Source of the DNA: Bacteroidota bacterium
GTDB taxonomy: Bacteria > Bacteroidota > Bacteroidia > Chitinophagales > Saprospiraceae
Direction of reading: 5' to 3'
Length of the DNA stretch: 52,566 bases
NCBI GenBank assembly: GCA_020160935.1
Contig: JAIUPL010000036.1
Location: 1-52,566 of the forward strand
The position numbers and the translations under genes are program-made. This document shows positions 50,961 to 52,566 of the stretch, in pieces (position 1 is the first letter of the stretch; every line of letters starts with the position of its first letter). Below the pieces are notes generated by a model. The model was given only the letters and a program-made list of their open reading frames with translations. It had not been told where the DNA came from and did not search any database.

Positions 50961-52409
50961 ATGAAACGCATTCCACTCTTTCTCCTTGCTGTATTGATTT
51001 CCATTTCCGCTGCACTTGCCAACAATGGCGACCCAGGTTACAATATCCGTGTAAAAATGGACAACTACGCGGAAACACAGTTGGTTCTGGGTTTTTACTA
51101 TGGTGAAAAAACATACGTGAAAGATACGGCCGACCTCGGCCCCGATGGCTATTTTACTTTCACTGCCGATACCCTGCTGCCTTGCGGAGTGTACCTGCTG
51201 GTGACCAAACCCGACAACAATTTCATCCAGTTCCTTCTGTCGTCCACCGAACAACGCTTTACTATCCACACCGATGTGAAGGATTCGGTGAATAAAATGA
51301 AGTTTAAAGGCTCTGACGACAACCAGCGTTTTTACGACTACCTCCAGTTTTTGGGAAAAATGCGCCCGGAAGCCGATTCTCTGCGCGCCCAACTCAACCG
51401 CGTGAAAAGCAACCCCGCCGACTCACTGCGTATCACCAATAAACTGGCCGACCTGGACAAGCAGGTGAAAAAACTGCAAACCGACCTTACCACCAAATAC
51501 CCGGGCAGCATGACGGCCAAAATCGTCAAATCATCCATTGAACCCGAACCGCCTACATTTACCGGCGACGAAAAGGATGTCAATTTCAAGCGCTACTACT
51601 GGTACAAAGCGCATTATTTCGACAATATCGACGTCGACGATCCCTGCATGTTGCACGGTCCCGTGTTGCACAATAAAATTGACCAGTTTGTCAATAAAGT
51701 AACCCCTCAACACCCCGACAGCCTGAATATCGCTATCGATCAGGTGCTGGGCCGTATGAAACCCAACAGCGAGAACTTCAAGTACTACCTGATCCATTTC
51801 CTGAATTTCTACGCCAAATCGAACATCGTGGGCATGGATGGCTGCTATGTGCATATCGTAAAAAAATATTATGCCAACAACCTGGCGCCCTGGACTAAAC
51901 AGGAAGACCTGGAAAAAATCATTGACAATGCCAATCGACTCGAACCTATTCTGATTGGCAAAATAGCGCCCAACATCACCGTATTCGACCGCAACAACCA
52001 GCCCCATGCACTCTGGGACGTGGATTCCGATTACACTGTACTGTTCTTCTGGGCCCCCGACTGCGGACACTGCAAAAAAGCGGCGCCGTTTATGGTCGAT
52101 TTTGCCAAGGCATACCAGAACCGCGGGGTGAAAGTATTCGCAGTTTGTACCGCTACAGGCGACAAAGTAGGCGAATGCTGGAAAGGAGTGGAAGAAAAAG
52201 GGTTTACCGACGACCTCTTTATGAATATGCAGGATCAGTACCTGCGCAGCCGTTACAAAACCCTGTACGACGTGCAAACCACACCGCAAATTTTCATCCT
52301 CGACCGCAAACACGAAATCCTGATGAAACGCATCAGCGCCGAAGAACTGAACAAGGTGATGGATCAGGTAATCAAGTTTCAGGAAGACAAAAAGAAGACA
52401 AAAGGGTAA
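50961..52409 (+). CDS. Periplasmic thioredoxin-like protein with DUF4369-type N-terminus
   Basis: The 482-residue protein has a signal peptide (MKRIPLFLLAVLISISAALA). Residues about 25-115 form a DUF4369-like beta-sandwich (YNIRVKMDNYAETQLVLGFY). A helical, charged middle part (about 120-330) resembles DUF5106. The C-terminal domain (about 335-475) is a TlpA-type thioredoxin with W364-A-P-D-C368-G-H-C371 and TTPQIFILD as cis-proline loop. It handles disulfides outside the cytoplasm; the extra domains probably bind a partner or envelope component. It ends 12 bases before a gene that appears cut by an insertion element. Confidence 0.88.
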   Translation: MKRIPLFLLAVLISISAALANNGDPGYNIRVKMDNYAETQLVLGFYYGEKTYVKDTADLGPDGYFTFTADTLLPCGVYLLVTKPDNNFIQFLLSSTEQRFTIHTDVKDSVNKMKFKGSDDNQRFYDYLQFLGKMRPEADSLRAQLNRVKSNPADSLRITNKLADLDKQVKKLQTDLTTKYPGSMTAKIVKSSIEPEPPTFTGDEKDVNFKRYYWYKAHYFDNIDVDDPCMLHGPVLHNKIDQFVNKVTPQHPDSLNIAIDQVLGRMKPNSENFKYYLIHFLNFYAKSNIVGMDGCYVHIVKKYYANNLAPWTKQEDLEKIIDNANRLEPILIGKIAPNITVFDRNNQPHALWDVDSDYTVLFFWAPDCGHCKKAAPFMVDFAKAYQNRGVKVFAVCTATGDKVGECWKGVEEKGFTDDLFMNMQDQYLRSRYKTLYDVQTTPQIFILDRKHEILMKRISAEELNKVMDQVIKFQEDKKKTKG

Positions 52410-52421
52410 TCTTTACCTGTC

Positions 52422-52466
52422 ATGAAAAAATACCTCGCAGAAAAATTCGGTAGTGTAAATATGTGA
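52422..52466 (+). pseudogene. 5' end of a gene cut by an IS1-like element
   Basis: ATG at 52422 begins MKKYLAEKF, then the frame enters GGTAGTGTAAAT, the likely left end of an IS, and stops at 52466. The spacing from the previous gene (12 bases) and the normal start suggest a once-functional co-transcribed gene. Its nature cannot be told from nine residues. Confidence 0.5.
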
Positions 52467-52566
52467 GTGATTTGTATTTTTGTGATAAAAAGGATTTTCT
52501 TATGGTTACGGAGCAAAAATGTTGTCACAAATGCGGGTCAAATCAGATCGTCAAAAACGGTACAAA
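52449..52566 (+). mobile_element. Left end of an IS1-like element (runs off the window)
   Basis: GGTAGTGTAAATATGTGAG at about 52449 looks like the terminal inverted repeat, followed by a 30-base leader and the InsA-like frame at 52502. The right end lies outside the window, so target duplication and full size cannot be checked. Confidence 0.6.
52502..52566 (+). CDS. IS1-type InsA-like protein, N-terminal part only
   Basis: The 21 visible residues read MVTEQKCCHKCGSNQIVKNG plus Thr, a zinc-ribbon start (Cys-x2-Cys, here CCHKCG) and the KNG motif typical of InsA, the DNA-binding repressor/transposase part of IS1-family elements. In IS1, InsA and InsB are joined by a frameshift to make the transposase. 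The frame is open to the window edge. Confidence 0.75.
   Translation, partial: MVTEQKCCHKCGSNQIVKNGT

Overview
The window comes from a Bacteroidota chromosome, most likely a Saprospiria- or Chitinophagia-like lineage (taxonomy is inference). Support: several genes have the phylum's -7 promoter box TAnnTTTG, Shine-Dalgarno sequences are almost absent, ccoN and ccoO are fused, and there is a carboxypeptidase-regulatory-domain TonB receptor, a DUF5686 outer-membrane protein, FAS1 and TlpA-type exported proteins. I see no rRNA, tRNA, CRISPR array or prophage. An IS1-like element begins at the right edge.

Layout. 1-9.5 kb: membrane protein, TetR regulator, alpha/beta hydrolase, DUF5686 protein, Tat-exported PLP enzyme, PaaG-like isomerase, GH25 lysozyme, TlpA-like thioredoxin. 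9.5-14.1 kb: a probably exported McrB-like AAA+ protein with a broken Walker A, an acyl-CoA hydrolase/transferase, Hsp20, a VOC protein. 14.4-23.3 kb: high-affinity cbb3 oxidase locus (ccoS, ccoNO, ccoQ, ccoP | ccoG, ccoH, TauE/SafE-like, PLP deaminase-like, Crp/Fnr regulator, two tiny membrane proteins); ccoI is absent. 23.4-26.9 kb: NTF2-like protein, TerC, then an AT-richer decayed stretch with TonB, membrane-protein and GH13 remnants. 26.9-37 kb: FAS1 lipoprotein, then acyl-CoA ligase, KAS III-like protein, TonB receptor, exported hydrolase and sodium symporter on the minus strand with a divergent SDR; this looks like an uptake and catabolism locus. 37-45.8 kb: helical-repeat protein, response regulator-CRP fusion, CBS protein, thioredoxin-USP-USP fusion, histidine kinase, photolyase, nucleoside phosphorylase. 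45.9-52.5 kb: two small unknowns, miaB, two AT-rich unknowns, a sigma-54 activator, a DUF4369/thioredoxin protein, and a gene apparently cut by the IS1-like element.

Two genome-scale patterns stand out. First, eighteen intergenic elements are built from short tandem units, mostly seven bases, usually as two complementary arms around a hairpin core. Copies of one family share the core, and the arms run up to or into stop codons. Second, five promoters (acyl-CoA hydrolase, ccoS, ccoG, the 32-aa protein after the Crp/Fnr gene, and the response regulator-CRP gene) carry a 12-bp FNR-like palindrome (TGAY-N4-RTCA, one copy with a single mismatch) whose first base lies exactly 40 nt before the TTG of the -7 box. 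This suggests one oxygen- or redox-responsive regulon joining respiration, acyl-CoA metabolism and stress signalling.
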